Assembly (NCBI GenBank): GCA_002688335.1
Contig: NZCQ01000005.1
Span: 1 to 13,480, forward strand
Source of the DNA: Candidatus Pacearchaeota archaeon
GTDB lineage: Archaea > Nanobdellota > Nanobdellia > Pacearchaeales > GW2011-AR1
Length of the DNA: 13,480 nt
Reading direction: 5' to 3'
This document shows, one piece after another, positions 11,630 to 13,480 of this stretch. Under the pieces are notes generated by a model. That model saw nothing but the letters and a program-made list of their open reading frames with translations, did no database searches and was not told the origin of the DNA. Made by a program: the position numbers and the translations under genes. Positions within the stretch are counted from its first letter, which is position 1. Each line of letters begins with the position of its first letter.

Positions 11630-11985
11630 TGTTAGATACAGATTGTTTGATACAATTAGAAAAAGGAGATTTATCTGTAGTTAAGGTTTTAGATGGAACG
11701 GATAGTTTATTTATTACTTCAATAACTGTATTTGAATTTGCTTTTGGAAGGTCTTTTGATGAAGAAGATAATAGATTGGATGAATATAATGTTATTCCCT
11801 TTAATGAGAAAGATGGATTGTTGTCAGCAAAAATGTTAAAAGAATTAATAAGGGATGGTAAGGAAGTCGAGTTTAGGGATGTCTTTATAGCTTCAATATG
11901 TATTGATAATAAGATTCCTTTGTTGACAAGAAATATAAAGCATTTTGAAAGATTTAGGGAATATGGGTTGAGGTTGGTTGGTTAA
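11596..11985 (+). CDS. vapC: VapC-type PIN-domain ribonuclease toxin
   Basis: VapC toxins are metal-dependent RNases that often cut tRNA or rRNA loops. The PIN acidic residues are visible: VVLDTDCLIQLE near the N-terminus, SITVFEF (Glu) in the middle, and FRDVFIASICIDNKI with a conserved Asp, followed by LLTRNIKHFERF, a typical VapC closing motif. The frame from ATG 11596 gives 129 residues with 11 ahead of VVLDT; GTG at 11605 or GTG at 11629 (overlapping the vapB TAG) are alternative starts giving a more usual N-terminus, and GGGAGGG at 11589-11595 better fits 11605. It lies directly between rps6e and aIF2 gamma. A housekeeping PIN protein such as a Nob1/Fcf1 relative is less likely, given the VapB partner. 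Confidence 0.8.
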   Translation: MEKVGKIINQVVLDTDCLIQLEKGDLSVVKVLDGTDSLFITSITVFEFAFGRSFDEEDNRLDEYNVIPFNEKDGLLSAKMLKELIRDGKEVEFRDVFIASICIDNKIPLLTRNIKHFERFREYGLRLVG

Positions 11986-11995
11986 AAGGAGTAAA

Positions 11996-12004
11996 CTTAA
12001 AAAC
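11996..12004 (+). promoter_or_regulatory. TATA box of the aIF2 gamma gene
   Basis: CTTAAAAAC is centred about 25 nt before the ATG at 12025, just after the vapC stop, so aIF2 gamma is probably transcribed on its own as a leaderless mRNA, independent of the toxin-antitoxin pair. Confidence 0.5.
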
Positions 12005-12024
12005 CCCTTCTAGTTCTAATAATC

Positions 12025-13197
12025 ATGGCTAAACAAGAGAATATTCAGGGAATTGAGATGCTTAATGTAGGTATTGCGGGGCATATAGATCATGGTAAGA
12101 CAAGTTTACTTAGTAAGCTTTCTGGTAAGTTTGCTGATACCCATAGTGAGGAATTGAAGAGAGGAATTACTATAAAATTAGGCTACGCTGATAAGATAAT
12201 TGAGAAAAGTGGTAAGAAAAGATATGTTAGTTTTGTTGATTGTCCTGGGCATGAAATGTTGATGGCTACAATGCTTTCTGGAGCTGCTTTGATAGATGCG
12301 GCTATTTTAGTTATTGCAGCTAATGAAGGGATAAGGCCTCAAACTAAGGAGCATTTGATTGCCCTTCAAGCTAAAGGTGTTAAGAATGTGATTGTTGTTC
12401 AAAACAAGATAGATTTAGTTAGTAGGGAAGAGGCCTTGAAGAATTATAAAGCTATAAGGAATTTTTTGAAAGGAAGTATCGCTGAAGATTCTGTTATTGT
12501 TCCTGTTTCTGTTCAACAGGATGTTAATATAGATAAGATAATTGATTTGTTATTGGACATTAAGATTCCTGAGAGGGATAATGAAAGTGCTGCTGAGTTT
12601 CTTATTGCTAGGAGTTTTGATATCAATAAGCCGGGGAGTGATATAGAAGGGTTGCATGGGGGAGTTGTTGCAGGTGTTTTGAAGAGAGGAGTTATTAAGA
12701 TTGGAGATGATGTTGAGATAAAGCCAGGGATAGCTGAGAAAAAAGCTAACCAAGTTTCGTATAAGCCTATTAAAACAAAGATAGTATCCATTTTTAGAGG
12801 AAATTATCCCATTAAGGAAGCTAGTCCTGGAGGTAGTTTAGCTTTTGAAACGGAGTTGGATAATATTTTGACTAGGTCAGATAATCTATCTGGAAGTATT
12901 GGTTCAATTCCAGGGAGTTTACCTGATATAAGTGAGAGAATTAAAATAAAATATGATCTGTTTTCCGAAGTTCTTGGAGAGGAGGAAGAATCTGAAGTTG
13001 GCGATTTAATTTTAGGGGAAAATTTAATGTTGTCTATTAATACTACTATAACTGTTGGTAAAATAGAGAAGATTAAAGGAGAAGAGATTGAGTTGAGTTT
13101 GAAGATATCAGTGGTTCCGATTAAGGGGGATTCGGTGGGGTTGGCTAGGAATATCAATGGACATTGGAGATTGATTGGGTATGGTGAGATAGTTTGA
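12025..13197 (+). CDS. eif2g: translation initiation factor aIF2, gamma subunit
   Basis: The GTPase core of archaeal initiation factor 2, which brings initiator Met-tRNA to the small ribosomal subunit. The 390 residues carry the P-loop GHIDHGKT (19-26), switch 1 with RGITIKLGYAD (46-56), VDCPGHE (71-77), ATMLSGAALIDAAILV, and the guanine motif NKID. Domains II and III follow: RSFDINKPG, GGVVAGVLKRG, KEASPGGSLAFET, DNLSGSIGS and the C-terminal GHWRLIGYGEIV. Archaeal homologues have a zinc knuckle with CxxC pairs between GYAD and VSF[IV]D; here that insert is reduced to about 13 residues with no cysteine pair, which explains a length below the usual 405-415. VapBC separates it from rps6e. Confidence 0.95.
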   Translation: MAKQENIQGIEMLNVGIAGHIDHGKTSLLSKLSGKFADTHSEELKRGITIKLGYADKIIEKSGKKRYVSFVDCPGHEMLMATMLSGAALIDAAILVIAANEGIRPQTKEHLIALQAKGVKNVIVVQNKIDLVSREEALKNYKAIRNFLKGSIAEDSVIVPVSVQQDVNIDKIIDLLLDIKIPERDNESAAEFLIARSFDINKPGSDIEGLHGGVVAGVLKRGVIKIGDDVEIKPGIAEKKANQVSYKPIKTKIVSIFRGNYPIKEASPGGSLAFETELDNILTRSDNLSGSIGSIPGSLPDISERIKIKYDLFSEVLGEEEESEVGDLILGENLMLSINTTITVGKIEKIKGEEIELSLKISVVPIKGDSVGLARNINGHWRLIGYGEIV

Positions 13198-13260
13198 TCT
13201 AATAAGTATCTTGAGAATAATAAATTAGATTATTGAATTGAGATTGTTTGAATTTTAATG

Positions 13261-13286
13261 AGGTTTTTGAGATAATTTAAAAACCT
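13261..13286. promoter_or_regulatory. inverted repeat overlapping a TATA box
   Basis: AGGTTTTT (13261-13268) and AAAAACCT (13279-13286) are exact inverted repeats with a ten-base spacer. The right arm overlaps ATTTAAAAA, a TATA-like element 25-30 nt before the long hairpin that starts at 13310. It could be an operator over that promoter or a stem ending the aIF2 gamma transcript. The stretch 13198-13260 holds nothing else I can identify. Confidence 0.4.
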
Positions 13287-13309
13287 ATTTTACGTTTTAA
13301 GAATTTGTA

Positions 13310-13375
13310 TTGTTTTTGCAACTAAAATTCCCTAACTCATCCTCCCTCTCTTAGGAAAGGTAGCTGCAAAAACAA
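13310..13375 (+). ncRNA. structured 5' leader or small RNA with a pyrimidine-rich loop
   Basis: TTGTTTTTGCA (13310-13320) pairs perfectly over 11 bases with TGCAAAAACAA (13365-13375). Inside, CTA/TAG (13322-13324/13361-13363) and TTCCCTAA/TTAGGAAA (13328-13335/13351-13358, one mismatch) extend the stem, leaving a 15-base loop made almost only of C and T. A TATA-like box about 30 nt upstream would start transcription right at the hairpin, and a start codon follows at 13390. I do not recognise the RNA family. Confidence 0.55.
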
Positions 13376-13389
13376 ATCTATTAATTAAA

Positions 13390-13480
13390 ATGGCATCGAG
13401 ATTAACACCGATAAGAGATATAGAATTTAAATATAATCTCAGTATTTACTTTTCTTTTTTGAAAAAATATAGATGGATGT
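13390..13480 (+). CDS. 5' end of a gene cut by the window edge, possibly an ABC exporter
   Basis: An ATG at 13390 opens a frame that runs 30 codons to the window end without a stop. It begins MASRLTPIRDIEFKYN and continues with SFLKKYRW, which resembles the cytoplasmic lead into the first membrane helix of ABC exporters (half-transporters with fused ATPase). Only the lead is visible, so the function is a guess. It lies 14 nt after a strong hairpin that would form its 5' leader; no Shine-Dalgarno is seen. Confidence 0.5.
   Translation, partial: MASRLTPIRDIEFKYNLSIYFSFLKKYRWM

Noticed and set aside
12513..13157. Minus-strand open frames opposite aIF2 gamma
   Set aside because: Mirror frames of a strongly conserved gene, with no known motif or start signal.
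1..13480. CRISPR array, rRNA genes, transposase genes or a replication origin
   Set aside because: No regularly spaced direct repeats, rRNA-like sequence, transposase motifs or origin-type repeat cluster were seen on either strand.

Overview
The window is AT-rich DNA from an archaeon, most likely a small-genome DPANN lineage (Woesearchaeota, Pacearchaeota or Nanoarchaeota-like). The evidence is archaeal-type eS8, eS6, aIF2 gamma, HisRS, archaeal-type GluRS and Elp3; TATA boxes placed about 25 nt before start codons (leaderless genes); a class III (type IV pilin) signal peptide; and several proteins shorter than their usual archaeal relatives. The taxon is inferred; there is no rRNA gene to confirm it.

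Left part (1-3930). rps8e on the minus strand faces a plus-strand cluster: a tRNA-His-like gene, an ATP-phosphoribosyltransferase (HisG)-like protein, two tandem low-molecular-weight phosphatase-like proteins and hisS. The protein genes are joined by ATGA overlaps or strong Shine-Dalgarno sites. A DUF4258/DUF2283 toxin-antitoxin-like pair follows hisS directly. Having tRNA-His, a HisG-like protein and HisRS in one apparent transcript is the most striking arrangement in the window.

Middle (3925-6230, minus strand). An acidic unknown protein, a Trm9/ALKBH8-like methyltransferase, and upstream of it three very small predicted membrane proteins (58, 35 and 37 codons) that fill what looks at first like an empty 580-base gap. 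Two look-alike, strongly base-paired hairpins sit among them. Upstream again is an unknown protein gene broken by a one-base frameshift. Divergent from it is elp3. Elp3 and Trm9-type enzymes act in sequence on wobble uridine of tRNA in eukaryotes, so their proximity suggests a tRNA-modification neighbourhood.

Right part (6282-13480). elp3 meets tail to tail a free-standing LAGLIDADG protein with two predicted helix-turn-helix regions. Then come a type IV pilin-like protein, a GluRS lacking the C-terminal anticodon-binding barrels, and divergently rps6e, a VapBC toxin-antitoxin pair with a palindromic operator candidate, and aIF2 gamma lacking the usual zinc-knuckle insert. The window ends with a promoter, a long hairpin leader and the start of another gene, possibly an ABC exporter.

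Themes. Nearly every conserved gene serves translation (ribosomal proteins, initiation factor, two aminoacyl-tRNA synthetases, tRNA, tRNA modification). Three divergent gene pairs share one self-complementary TATA element about 25 nt from both start codons. Both toxin-antitoxin-like cassettes sit inside translation gene groups.
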